From Marisa cornuarietis (lineage: Eukaryota; Mollusca; Gastropoda; Architaenioglossa; Ampullariidae), in assembly GCA_004794655.1 (NCBI GenBank), contig SMMW01000622.1:10606501-10670500 (forward strand): a DNA stretch of 64,000 nt, read 5' to 3'. Positions 1-13,400 of this stretch are shown here, one piece after another; the stretch's first letter is position 1, and every line of letters begins with the position of its first letter. The notes below the pieces were generated by a model that made no database searches, was not told the origin of the DNA, and saw only the letters and a program-made list of their open reading frames with translations. The position numbers and the translations under genes were made by a program.

Positions 1-55
1 TTAAGATTAAGTTCATCTCAAGCTTACAAAGGTCATCTCTCTTTCTATCTATTCG

Positions 56-91
<36 letters not shown>

Positions 92-2107
92 TCTTTATTT
101 TGGCTTTTGAACCAATTATTCGATCATCATAGCTGTCAGTGAAAATGGCTGGCGTGGTCCACGCAGCTCACCCTCTATGTTCCCATCAAACACACTGACT
201 ATATAAAGAACAATGTGGAATTACGCAACAATTTACAGCAATTTCTGGCGATGAAATAATCTGGACAATGTGGTCGATCATCATCAGGCAGAATCTGGTT
301 TGAATAAGCAAAACAGTTATGCTCCTATTTCCGTTATTTCTTCTTGGTTTGTTTGTTTCCTGGTTTAAATTGCTGACACCACTATTAACTATTACGAACT
401 ATTGACACTGAAGGCCATCAACAGTTTTAGAATTTGCTAAAGTTCAAGTCGAGAGTGATTATAAATGTCCATCGACAGTTAATTTCTCTCTACAAATCTC
501 TGCTTCAAGTTACCAAAGTCTGCTATCAAAATTTCGCTAAATTGATGTCTGCTGTTATATGAAGATAAGATTGGTCCGTTTCATAGCTAGCACTGACGTT
601 TGTTGTCTCTGTTAAGCTAAGACTGAAATCTGCTGTTAAAATTATGCCTACAAGCATCATCATGCACAGAAAGAAGTCAAAATTGTGACCTAGTTCACAT
701 GTGTTCCCAACTCTTCCACTGACTGATGCCTTTTTCACGGAGGGGTACCCATGTACTATGTTGACGTCAGTGCTGTTGCCCTCTTTCTGTGCATGATAAT
801 GTTATTATGGAAGTATCTCGAAAACGCAAAGAGGTAAGGGTATTTACCCAGAATTGGGGAAATAGTATTTTGCACTGAACTTTACCCAATCATTAGAAAC
901 ATTTTATACCCCACTAGCGCTTTAAGTGCAGCTAAAGTTGTTTAAGGTTAGACTGCCTAACAGTGACCACTTGAACCACTAATTCTTAATTCTTTACAAA
1001 ATGCTTGCCTGCAGTCATTTGCAGCTGTACTTCTAAAACTACAGCTGCTTGCAGCCGCAGCCGAAAGCTCATGAACACAGGTCGAAAGTCACGGGTCATT
1101 TAACTTGTTTACAGTTTAACGCTTACACAGAATTAAAGGCACTTACCGACCGACACAGCGGCCATGTACCACCGAGTGTTTATGTGTGACGAAACACAAA
1201 ATGATACCGAGGCTTGTCTCTCATACAGTTTCTAGGATAAATGTCGAATAAAGTCAATGAAAAAGTCAATGGAAACCCAGTCAAACATAGTAATGATAGG
1301 ATGCTCATATAAACACGCACGCGTGCAATCAAACACACAGATACAGGTTGTATTGACTTCTCATTTTAAAATCTGATCTTCACCTATATAAGAGTATATG
1401 TCCTCGGAGTTTCACAATGTCTGTCTGGCGATGCTGATTACAAGGCAGAGATAATTAAAAATTACACTCTAGTTTGGTCCAGTTCAGTATAATTATGTAA
1501 CTATTGCAAACGCGAGATAGGGTGCGGATTCTTGTTTCACACTGTTCCACTGAACCTACCTGACCCTCAGTGAAAGCTCGATAATTTTGCTGAAAAGTAG
1601 AAGTCATTTTTTTTTGCAACTGATTCCCTTTCACAGATGAAAATGTACACCAAGTCACTATAGATAAGTCACATATCTGTAGATCCCACCGTCTATCATA
1701 AAAGTCCACAAAACAGCAAGCAGATCGCTCTGTTGAATTACTTTGGTCCCAAAAGGCTGAAATGTCTGAAAATTACAAACTACACGAAAAGTCTGAAATT
1801 TTCTGAAACAGACTGGTTCAAAAGTCAGCACAGTCTGTAGTACACACCGGATGCAAAGTATAAAGGAATTGTGCTTTCGAAGTCCGTAAGACAAAGCAGA
1901 AAAATGGCTTGACCATAAGAGTCCAAGAGAAAGTCAAGTGTGGGCACAATATTCCCGCTAAGTTCTCATCCCTCCACAAGGGATAAACCTCCGTAGTATA
2001 ATGAGACATAACACGAATCACTGCATGAGACAAAGGCATATTCACTGCATTCCCAAATGCGAATTTCATCGTATTTCCAGTAACTGGGCATCCATTGCGT
2101 TCAATTC
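1..2107. other. Downstream flank of FAM20C
   Basis: No gene recognised. It holds a (TC)n(AC)n run at about 56-91 and one copy of a dispersed repeat around 811-926. The short open frames here lack splice context and resemble nothing I recognise. Confidence 0.5.
811..926 (+). repeat. Dispersed repeat family A, copy 1
   Basis: Shares an ordered series of blocks with 9478-9600, 14576-14708 and 37133-37240: GTATCTCGA-AAC, CCCAGA-TT-GGG, GTATTTTGCACTGA, CTTTACCCA-TCATTAGAAA, TACCCCACTAG-CTTTAAG. It is diverged and noncoding. Upstream similarity to copy 2 may start near 645 (GCCTACA-GCAT-A...CAGAAAGA-GTCAA). Confidence 0.7.
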
Positions 2108-2222
2108 TTTATTTGTTTGTCCCCCAGACTCTGACCATCAGTTTCAATGTTTAAGAAGAATGTCCTGTAACATGTAGTATCATGATAAACATTCACCACC
2201 ATTAATAAAAAATAATTTTATT
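2108..2222 (-). terminator. Candidate polyadenylation signals for FAM20C
   Basis: On the minus strand, AATAAA lies at 2222-2217, about 32 nt past the stop, and again at 2113-2108, about 140 nt past it. The first would give an unusually short 3' UTR. Which is used, or whether the UTR is longer, cannot be told from sequence alone. Confidence 0.4.
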
Positions 2223-2253
2223 TTCTTTCTTTTTCCTAGGGTCAGAGTCTGGG

Positions 2254-2539
2254 TCAATACACGCCATCATCTACCACGACTTCTTTGATGGATCTGCTGT
2301 CGGCGCAGTCAGCGATGACTCGCAGCACCTTGGCCACGCGCCGGTCCAGGGCGTCCAGATGCGGTTGCAGCAGCACGGGGCTCGCAGGGTCGTGCAGCAG
2401 GGCGGCTCTCATCACCGCACTCAGCCGCTGCGGCCCGCGGTACAGACGCACCAGCCTCTGCAGCGTCGACAGGCGGATGGAGCAGCACTGCATCATGGGA
2501 GCCAGACACGACATCTCGTCTTGCGCGGACTTACCAAAT
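2254..2539 (-). CDS. FAM20C: FAM20C coding exon 8: C-terminal lobe and stop
   Basis: 286 nt, residues 481-575 and stop TGA. Acceptor CTTCTCTGCAG. It encodes [19 protein letters not shown] and [20 protein letters not shown], matching the QCC-IR-ST and PVL-QPHL-ALDRR segments at the C-terminal end of FAM20 kinases. It ends VVVDDGVY. The extension past the kinase core is short. Confidence 0.94.
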
Positions 2540-5500
2540 CTGCAGAGAAGAACCACCAAGAAACATGAAACAGGAGGAAGATAAAAAGGGGACACAGATA
2601 AAAAAGGTCCCAAGTCTAGTGGTTGAAAAGGGGGAGGGTGAATTGTAAGTGGTTCACTGTGGCTAAGACCCGGCATGCGGATGTTGAAAACCAACCGTTA
2701 CTCCTTTCATCATCTTTAAATTCTTTGAATTATGTACCCTGAGGATAGGTGTGCAGACTTGGGGATGTTTCAGTCACGTTTGGACGACGCAAGCGCGAGA
2801 CATCGAATGAGGCAGAGAGGGAGACTGAAGACCAAGGGCTGGGTGACCAGTCGCCTAGCAGATAGCTAAGCTGCTAATACTTTATCATCATTTTAGCTCA
2901 CTGCTAGGTTTAGTATCCAGCTAAGCGAGGTCTGTGTACCTGGGTTAAACATGTTTGTGAGGATAGTTATCGTGTTTCACGTATAACTCTTACACCGTAG
3001 ATAAATCAACAATTTTGGGAAATCAAAATCTCGATAAACAAAACATTCAAGCTAGCTGAAAAAAAGAAGTCATTACCCTCGGCCGTTGTCAAGGTGGATG
3101 AGGAACGTGTCATTACCGAACTCACGAAACGTTTCATAGTGATGGCGATCAAGGTTGCCTGTAACATACACCCATTATAATAATCTGCCCCACACGTTCA
3201 GGAGTTTGAAAGAGGGAGGATATTGCAATAAAGTGTCATTAGAAAAGAAAGAAAGAAAAAAAAACCAAACAAACAAAAAAGACCGAATGAAGGAAAGTAA
3301 ATATGCAGACAAGAAACAAGAAAGAACAGTTGAGTGCAAAAAGGCTATTTTGCTCTTTACGTAATTTATAATTTTCACCTTATTTTTGCAATGGTTCGCC
3401 GGAAGAAAATGTGGGAGGAGTTTATAAGAATTTGGTGCATGCTTACCCATTAAGAAATCCAAGACTGACATATCAATAATATCCAGAAGCCGACGCCCGC
3501 TGTCGTAAGGTGTTCGGTCCCTGACCTTCTCGCAAAGGTCTTCGTAGACTTCCCAGTAGGCTTTGCGGTGCTTACTATAGGATCGTTTCCAGGGATTGCG
3601 CCAAGTCTGTCTGTTCGCCATCTTTTCCGGTGGAAGGAAAGTCATAAGAGAGGCCTCCAACATATCCGGGTGGCCGCAAATCGGGTGGCCAGAGTCGCAG
3701 TAATAGGAGCAGTGTCCATGGAAACACAAATTTCCCGCTGGAAAACAGAAAATAGTTTTCGTTTTTAAGCTTTTAATCTTTTGAAATTCCTCTTTGAATT
3801 ATGCCCCTCTTCTTATATAGCTATCTGCAGATTAACAAATCAAATAGGTACACGTACAATTCTCTCAAACTCACGACCACCGTGCTATGACAGGTTGCAG
3901 ACCGGACAGGGTTTGCCCAGATACAGTGGAGACTAATTCTCATGTTTTAACTAACATTTTCAAATCTTAGATTCGTTTTGCAAAACGTTACGTACTTTTT
4001 CCTACGTCAAAGCGCAAAAACTAAGACAGCACAACCCACAAGCGGCAATCTATCAAACATTGATCACGCAGTCATAGGAACTCGTGTAACGGGCCTCGTG
4101 GAAAGCTCGGAAACTTATCTTTAAGACTTAGCCATAAGAGTTTTGTTGCTGACCGTCCATACGCATTACTCAGGTGTTGACTACCGTCTGAAGTCCACAC
4201 AAGCCTTCGCAAACCTAGTCGCTAGACTATCAGACGGATTTAATCTCAAAGTCGGCCAAGGAAATAAAACCTGGCTTATGTCAAGAAAAAAAGGTGTTTA
4301 GTTACGAACTGCTGATAAAATGAACTCAGCATTCAGCGCTTCAACTCCTTTCCAGCTGGTCTTTCGGCAACCTCTTTGACCTTTAATCTGGGTCTGGTTC
4401 GCGTGTAGTTTTACAGAAACACAAAAACAAACATTGGAACAACGGATCATGTCTATGAATTATCAAACAATGTCATTTGTGTTCGTTTTTACGACGAACA
4501 CCTTTAAGAACCAAGACGGGTATTTGTTTAATTAGGTCTGTAGCGTTCTGCACATGTCCAGGTGGCCGTCAGCAAGCGATGCATGCAGTCGTACAGGAGA
4601 CGCCAGTGCTGACGTCCTCAAACATCTTAGATGCCCCCAACATCACACAGAATCGGATTCAAATGTATGTTAATTGCTCCTGTATGTTCTTGGGGTATTT
4701 GGGGAATTAAATAAATAATTCAGACTCAGATTATCGCACCTGGAGAGATGAAGAAAGTGCGTGCGAACTTGCTGTCCGCATGTCGGTGGATGTCCCTCGT
4801 GATGTTGAAGATTCGCCCTGCCACTGGGGGCACCCGGTTGTAGCCTAGCACCCTGCACACAGACACAAGACGTGGTGAGGAGCAAACTTTGGCTAATCTG
4901 TGTTTCTTATGCAGCCAGGACCATTACCTTCACATTACATGACAGGTCCTACCATGTGTTTGCGCATGCATTGTGCGAATTTCTTACGGGATAAGTGTTG
5001 TCACGCCTCACGATGTTTGTGATGCTGGTGAGACAGAAACTACTACATCATAATTAAGAAATGGAGGGGAGGGAGGGAGGAACGGTAAATTCATAAATTT
5101 GTCGTGTGATGCATCTCTCAAGGACGACAAAGAACACATAAGCCAACATGTGACCGCACGAGAGGCAGTAGGTACAGATGATGCATCTAGCAAATGTGTG
5201 TGTGTGTGTGAGTGAGAGAGAGAGAGAGAGCGTGTATATGTTTGTGTTGTGTGCGTGTGCGCGTGTGTTCGCGTATGCTAGCGTTTATGACTCATAGAAT
5301 CCATTTTTGGCAGAGGATGCCGTGGTGCAACACTTGGAAAACCAATTCATATCCCGAAAGAACACAGATGGCAGACATGAACCTCCTTGAAAGTGCAGGT
5401 GAGTGTGGGGATGCACAGCCCTGGTGCATTACGTCACGGAACTGCTGGAACTGTCTGGACTGGTGGGGGAGGAATAATTATTGCAACGATCTCTGAACTT

Positions 5501-6326
5501 CTTAAACCAGTCAAGAAGTTTACTATTTTCATATATTTTCAGTAATTAAATTTACGAACAGTACATGTGTTGGTTTTTCCTGCACGTGTCGAGTTTTTTT
5601 TTCCACCTGTATATGGCGATCTGCAGAGACAAACTTCACCAGTCAACGTGTCCAGCCATTCTGTTATCTTTAACACGACACCTGACCTGCCGCTAGAAAA
5701 AATTTCCAAGACAAATATTTTGACCTAAGTACAGCACAACCCAGATTTTTATCATCCGGAGTAGGCGTTGAAATGTTTGGGCATCGAACACAGGGCATCC
5801 GGAGTCCAGACCATCATCGGAGCTGCCACAGCAACGCATAAAATAGTAGTCAGAGACGGAGAAGAAGGGAGAAGTGTGTGTGTGTGTGTGTGTGTGTTGG
5901 GGGTGGGGGTGGGGGAGTCAGATTAAGGGTGTTTTTATCTCCTCTCTCTGAATTAGAAACAACAATAACAATCAACACTGTGAGACGAGAAGCCAGGTGA
6001 TGTTTAAGGCGGGGGCGAGGGTGGTTGAGGAGGGTGAGGGGCGTCACTTATCATCACGCCAGAATTAATTTTGAAGGATCTGAAACAGTCGCCTTGCTCT
6101 CTGGTCCGTGACCATTGCAATTACCAGTTACACTGGCTGGCCGTAACGTTGAAATTGCGCTGTCACTTTAGGCTTGGCCGGGGTGGTGTTGCTACCACAA
6201 GGTAGCTTCCCTTTCCCCCTCCCCAAGTAGAATACTTCAACCACAGTAATAGCCTTTGTACTCAAAGTGTTCCTTTACTTCTATTACTTTCTTGCAGACA
6301 CGCTCTAGGCACAAAACCTATCTCTC

Positions 6327-6389
<63 letters not shown>

Positions 6390-8582
6390 AAATAGCAGAG
6401 TAAATGAAAGCTCTAGAAGTTCTCTTTTCTCCCTCCCCTTCTCTCTCTCTCACTTCATCTCTTTTCCATCCCGATAGCTTTCTCTCCCACCCCGCCATTC
6501 CCCAGGATCGTCTCAAAATTAGCCTCATGCTTGCACCGTTTCTAAAGTTACGAAGACTTCTGCACTAATTAAGCTTCTGGCTAACTATGTTTTAAATGTT
6601 TCCAACCCGTGCGTTCCTTCATCTCTCAAGTGGCAAGAAGAGAGAGAGCAAGAAGCAGACAACATAAAGTGCATAGCAGGCGCGCTTTCCATTTACTTCC
6701 AGCAGCCGGTGTGCTTCCTCTCGCCACATCCCTGCAATTCCTTCGGCCTTCCTCCCCTCCCGCAACTTAGAAATTGTTTCTGACTTCCACTTCTTAAATT
6801 AATTCCTCCTTTCTTTCTCCAGACTCAAGCTCGTGCGTATCCACAACCTTTCAGGATCAACAGACACACATAACGACATAGTGTTTACCATTGATATCTT
6901 CAGCTGTTATATGTTCTATGACATGGCATATGTTCTACTGCATGGTCTAATTTACTGTATGTTGCGATTAATGATTTCAGATTAAAAAAAATATAATGAT
7001 AACTGTTTTTGGTGAACCTTTTCATCTGAATTTTGTTTATACTCGTTAAACAGTAAAGAAATGAAAACAATTGAAATGAGCAACACAAGTAGTACTAAAC
7101 TGATACTGATCGTCAGCTCCTTATTATGATAACTGTGTTGGTAAATTTTTTCGAGTTTTGCTTTTATACTCATTAGACGGTGAACTAAACAACCCAAGCA
7201 CGGTGAAGCACCAATATGTTGAGTCTGACCTGGCGAGCGTTAACACTGTCGAACATAAAACCACTTCTCAACCACCGCGTCACGTGGTTTTTTTTAGCCA
7301 GGGTATTGAACAGTAACTAAATTACTTCAGTTGCTTGTGGCTTCTGCACACACACACACACACACAATCACACACACACACACACACACACAAAATACCT
7401 GTTTCTGCTTCTGTTTCGATCTCATAACGAAACACACTCACGTAAAACAAACAAACAAACAAAAAACACAAAAAACAAAACGCTTGACTAGACCTTTTCC
7501 GCAGAGGTTAAAAAAAACTATTCACATTAATCTTGTTACACAATTTACTAGCAAGAACATAGCTTCACCGGAAGACCCTCCATTCGAGACACGGATGCCT
7601 TTCCTATCAGTCTAGTTCAAAGCAGCCAAAGCCTCTTTTTTCAGTAATGAGATATTTGCAGTCATTTGTCTTCTTCTCAGTCACCTGCTGCACATTTCAG
7701 TAAGCCACAAAAGATAATAGTTTTTTTTCTTCTGTAGGACTCGCATTTACTATTTCGATATTTTTCTGGTTCGCTTCTCTATCTCTCGCTTTCACTGTGA
7801 TTATGTCATTCATAATTATGATGATGTCATCTTGCAAAATACCTTTAAAACAGTTTCGGATTACTTACAAAATATTGCAGAATGTCACTTCAAGATTTGA
7901 CATTAATAAAGAAAAGTATCACAACAGTATATCATTTTCCTACTGAAAGTTTTATTGAAGTCCTTGTCCAAAAAAAAAAACAACCCCCAAAATGCTCGAG
8001 CAATTTAAATTTTCACCATCCCTCCCATGCACATCATTTCTGAGTGATGTTTAATATTTTTCTCTCCTCAAGTTTTCAAGTTACTGGCTCAATATAAAAT
8101 AAAAAATATAAAGTAAAATAAAAACGGTTTTAGCCCAAATTTTTTCCCCACACTATGGATTCGTCATAATACATCTTACTCAGCATATTTTAGCGCCCAC
8201 CCTTTCCTCCCAACCAATTCCTTCAGCCTGTGTACGTTCTAGCGGCCACTCATTCCACCAACCACCATATTTTTTGTTGTTTTGCTTTAGTTTTTGCTCG
8301 TTAAAAATGTGCTAGCTTGAGTTTAGTATGAATGATCCATCAATGGATTTGATAAATGTTCTTAGTTTGTTTTTCTTACTTAAATTTTTTTTATAGAAAT
8401 TTAGTGAACAGCTGTTAACCTGAACCATGCCAACATCTAAAACTATTTAACTTGTCTGCGCAAAGATCTAATTAAACATAGGAGTAGAGTAAATATTGCT
8501 GGCTAGGACATCCTTCATCTTGCAACACGATTCCAAGGCTTAAATAACTCTTTGGTATACAAATAGTGGAAAGGCTAGCGGA

Positions 8583-8661
<79 letters not shown>

Positions 8662-10366
8662 TTGGAAGAAAATTCAGTAAATCACGGTCTCGACATAAAA
8701 GAAGGCTTTCTACATTATTTCCTCACTCGTATTGCCTTCCATTGCATTCTCTCGCTTTCGTTTTCATAGAATCAACAAACGCATCTGTTAAAGGTTCAGT
8801 AGGTTGAAATGTTGTTTTCTAATGACCGAATAAAGCAAAAGATTATAATTATATGGACAGTCGACTCCGTGTGAAGTACGCTGACAGGTCACTCGTGTGC
8901 TGCCACGAAGCCTCTGTTGTTCTATATGAAGCGTGAAATTTCTTTACATCCAAGAAATTTGCTTCTTAATTATGCGCTGATTCATCTATTTTAATAGAGA
9001 GGGGTCAAAAATGTTTAAAATTATTTTCTACGTACCTTGAGAGTGTTCCTCATAATATTTATATACATTTTATGTTGCAAAAATGGGGTTGTCAGTAAGA
9101 TAACCTTTGACTCTGTGATGCACCATCTTAAAGAAAACCGGAAAATACGCGGACATACCTTAATCCAGCGCATGCGCGTCGCAAGTAATCTGTCCTCGCG
9201 CGAGAGCTGGTGATCCATCTGATTAAACGTCCTTGGAAAAGCTCAGTGCAAGATACTTTTTGTGTTGGGAACCTGGCTGAATCCCCTCGTTCCTTTCTCT
9301 CTCTTTTTTTTTTTTTGAGATGCTTGCCTACATGCATTACATTGTACAGAAAGAGGTCAAGGACACAGATGCCAAAACTGTGTATGGATACATTACCACT
9401 GGCAAGGCTACAGTCAATGAGGGACCTAAAAAAAACCACGTGACGTCTGAAGTTTAACTTTTTCCCGCGCAAGGTGACGTTTGTAAGCGTGTACCTCAAG
9501 AACGGATGGCAGGAGGGTGGGGGATATTCACCCAGATTTCGGATAACAGTATTTTCCACTGAGCTTTGCCCAGTCAACAGAATTGCACCCGACTCGACCT
9601 TTAACATGGCAGACAGCTGCACATCCTCTAACGGCTCAAGAAAGGACAAGAAACACCCCCCCCCCAACTTTTTTATACCGACTTCGTAAGATCAACAGTG
9701 CCAGCAGCTCAGGATGTTACCAGGCAGGTCTGAAGAACTTTTTTCCCCTGCGACTGCTGTTGAAGGCGGATTTCCGCCAGCATTGACACCGGCTAGGGTT
9801 ACATGACAACGTGGGTGGCGTGCTTGTTGATGTTATGTATGTGAGTGTGTGTATATGCATAATATTTGCATAGCCGACCTTTACAGAAAAGTAAACAACA
9901 AACAATAATAAAAACAGTTCTGTCGCGATGTAGCAATAGCGGATTTCCCGCATGCTGGGGTGGGTAAAGGCAGGAGTGGGTGTTTATACCCCTTCGTGGA
10001 TGCACATCACTCTCAAGTCTCCCCGTACAGTTGTAAATCCCCCGGCTTACCTCTGAACGTCACTGACATTTTTAGGAATGAAAATGAGGTAAAGACACTT
10101 TACCTGCAAACCCATCCCCTCTCTCTTTTCCTCCTCCCCCTCTCCCCACAACAATCCTTAGCTCTGGTCTGGCCGTTAAGAAACGTCGCAGCTAAAACTC
10201 ATGGGATGCTGTTATTATACAGAGGTTGGTGAAAGGGGACAAGGAGTCGCCTCGTTAGCCATCACACAGCTGCCACTACAACCGTCTCTCTTTGTCTCGC
10301 TTTGCCTGGGTGTCTTTTATGTTCATGTATGTGCATATGTGTGTGTTTGTGTATATATATATATAT

Positions 10367-10407
<41 letters not shown>

Positions 10408-13400
10408 TGCGCGCGCGTGTTTCATGGATGTACACTTCCTTGTGTTCCTTACAATTTTCATCTTCACCTGACTAAAGGTCGAGAGACCTAACAAACGAGT
10501 TCCACAGAAATCGACAGTTTTCTTCTTTTTCGCCACCAAAGGTAAGGAGGGCAGATTTGGAGAGGTCTGAGGAATCGCCCCAATTCAACCGACTCCAGCA
10601 GGCGACATGTTGGAAGCATCTTGCTAGGTACTCTCATCATTCTTGTGCAAAATTAAAAGGCTGGCGCAAGAGCAGCGACACTCGTTGTTGCAGTGACGTG
10701 CAGCCAGGCGAGCGGCGTCACTTAGCGAGGCCTTCACGTCCAGTCTCGCGTGGCAGCGCGGGAGTAATCAAGGCAGCAGGCGTGTGAAAGGAGTCCGAGA
10801 GCTAACAACTCCGGCCGCCTTTTCGGCGCGTCTTTGGTCACGAGATTTCCCCGAGGACGAGCTTCTCGTCAAGATCCTTGACAAAAGGTCACGAGGAAGG
10901 GAGGGGGAGGGGGTCATCCTAAGCGCGAGCTCGATGCCTATGGTTGTTGCTTCCCCTTCAGTCTCTCTGCACCCTCCCCACTTCCACCCTTTTCTCCCCT
11001 ACCACTGGAGTACAAATCTGCGTTTCTAATGGAGAAACCCCATGATTAAACTAGTCTTAGAGCTGACCTGATGGACCAACTATACCGATCTTAGTTTGTA
11101 CCTGTTCTATGGCTGATCTGCCCCTTTTGTAAATCAGATTCTAGCTACAGACACACACATTTTCTATTAACTTCAGTCTAAACACAGTCTAAAGCTCTGC
11201 AGTGTTCACTGTAGCACATGTACAAACCACAAGTGGATATGTTTGTAGCATCGCGTCAAGCACTTGACCCACGGAGAACGAGAACGTAGACAGCTATCCT
11301 TCCTTCTTCCCACGAACACCTGCGCATCAGAGATTCTTTCACTAGTAAATTTGATTTGAAACATGAATGTGACAATAAACGTCCTTGTCCGCCTCTTCTC
11401 CTCCCGAGCGGGAGCAGTGTATTAAACATTTGAATGGCTGTCACACAAGCCTAGAAAGGTCGCCACAAAACCAGAAGTTCTGTTCTTCACGCACTCATGA
11501 CTTCTCGGAGTTCACAAGGTATGCGTCAACTGAAGATAAGAGGACTTTTCAGCGACTAGCTTCGATGACAGAAGAGTCTTTCCTACGAGTGAGGGTCATA
11601 AGTAAGAAAAAAGAAAAATCTTTGTGGGGCTGTACTCATGAAGGAGAGGTGAGAATACCTCAGGTCTTTTAATGGATTGGAAACGTTATCCTGTACTTCC
11701 TATAAGTGCGCAGAGCTATGAGTTTGGCAGGTAATGTAAGGATCCCCGTCGGCGTACCGTCTGCAGCATTGGCTTCAAAGGGTTTGCTAGGGCTGTATGT
11801 ATCATACAGCTGCCCCTCTCTTCACATACTACGACATGTGTTTTCTTATTGAAAGGCATGCACACACCTTTGAGCCGTACGATGACTAAGTGGCCTGAAC
11901 GGAACGCCCTGCAGACGTCGTCTCTAAACTAACAACTTGCGCAAAAATCTAAAAAGAAAGAAAGACAGGAAGAGATATTGTGGTTCCCGCTATGGCGAAC
12001 GTTTGAGAGGAGGAATGGGTGGTAAAGACGGGTCGACCTCGCCTTGGGTGGATCTTAAAGATAGCTAAAGGTACCCGCAGCAGTTGTATTGAGATACGTA
12101 CCATAAAAAAATAATTCAACTTAAATAATATTTTTTTTTAAATCACCGTGCTAAAATAAGGCTGCTGTACATTGCTTGACATTATCTCAAACTACTGCCT
12201 GTGAGTTACAAACAAGTCCCCTCCCTCTTTAGTTCTTCATCACACTATCCCCCAAAATCAGGTAATCAGCATGGGTCTGAAGCACTTTCCCTCATTAAAA
12301 ATAACGAACAAACTAACCGAGTTGGAAAGAAGTAGCCAAGAAACTAACAAATTCAACCAATAAAAACGTCAATAAAACGTACTGAACAACTTCTGTTACG
12401 AATTAAATCTTGTAGCCACTTGTGTGAAGTGTCGCCCGACGGCCTCCAAAGCTTTAGCGGGTATTTGACCCCGCGTGACCTGCCGGTGTTGGCCGCACGT
12501 CTGCGACCCGGTTCGTCTACCCTCTACAGTCTACAGTGTCTACAGCATTCTAACAGGTGCGCGAGCGAGTGTGACTGACGCAAGCCTTGGTACCAGGAAT
12601 GTTGGGTGTGAGAGAGCGCATGCGTGACAGGTAGATTCGAGATGTTACTAGATGCTGTGTACATTGTATATAAGCCCTGAGAGTGAGTGTCAGCAGCAGT
12701 CGGAGCGAAAGTAACAGAGAGAGAGAGAGAAAGTATGGAAGGTATTGTAGGAGTGTGTGGCAGTTAACTTCTTGTGTTCTGCGTGTGTCGCCGATTTGCT
12801 CGCGTGTCTGCAAGTGAGGACCATTTACATTAAAACTGTAAATAAAGTGTTTGTTGTTGGACATCTCTTCGACTGGTACGACTCAGTTACTTGGAGAGGT
12901 TGGCACTGTAGATTGGGGACTCACAAACGAGCCTCTGACGCATAGGACTTCGTCGCCAATGAACATCACATTTCTATCTTTCACAGTAACATCTGGTAAC
13001 ACTGTGAGCTGTTTGATCTATACTTTACCCAGGGACAAGCAACAAAACAAAACAATAAGATTAATTAAATAATTGTAAACAGCGAAGGGTCTCTGACATC
13101 CCATGTTAGCAAGTCTTCTTTAAAAAATTGTCATGTGTTTTAAGGTCTGTTTGCTATCAATAATTTTCACAAATTAGATACCACTGCCAAAGATCAACCA
13201 ACAACAAATAAACCCAAACATGAATTTTATTTTTCAAAGTTTGGAACGTCTTCATTCTAGGTAGCTAGACTCCCTGTGTGCCTCCTGCACATATTCACAA
13301 GCCAGGTGTCCACACATACATTACATAAACAGTTGACAAGAAAAAAAGCTAACAAAGAGCAGATTGTGCCTGTTTCCTGCTTTGCACTCGCCTTGTCACA

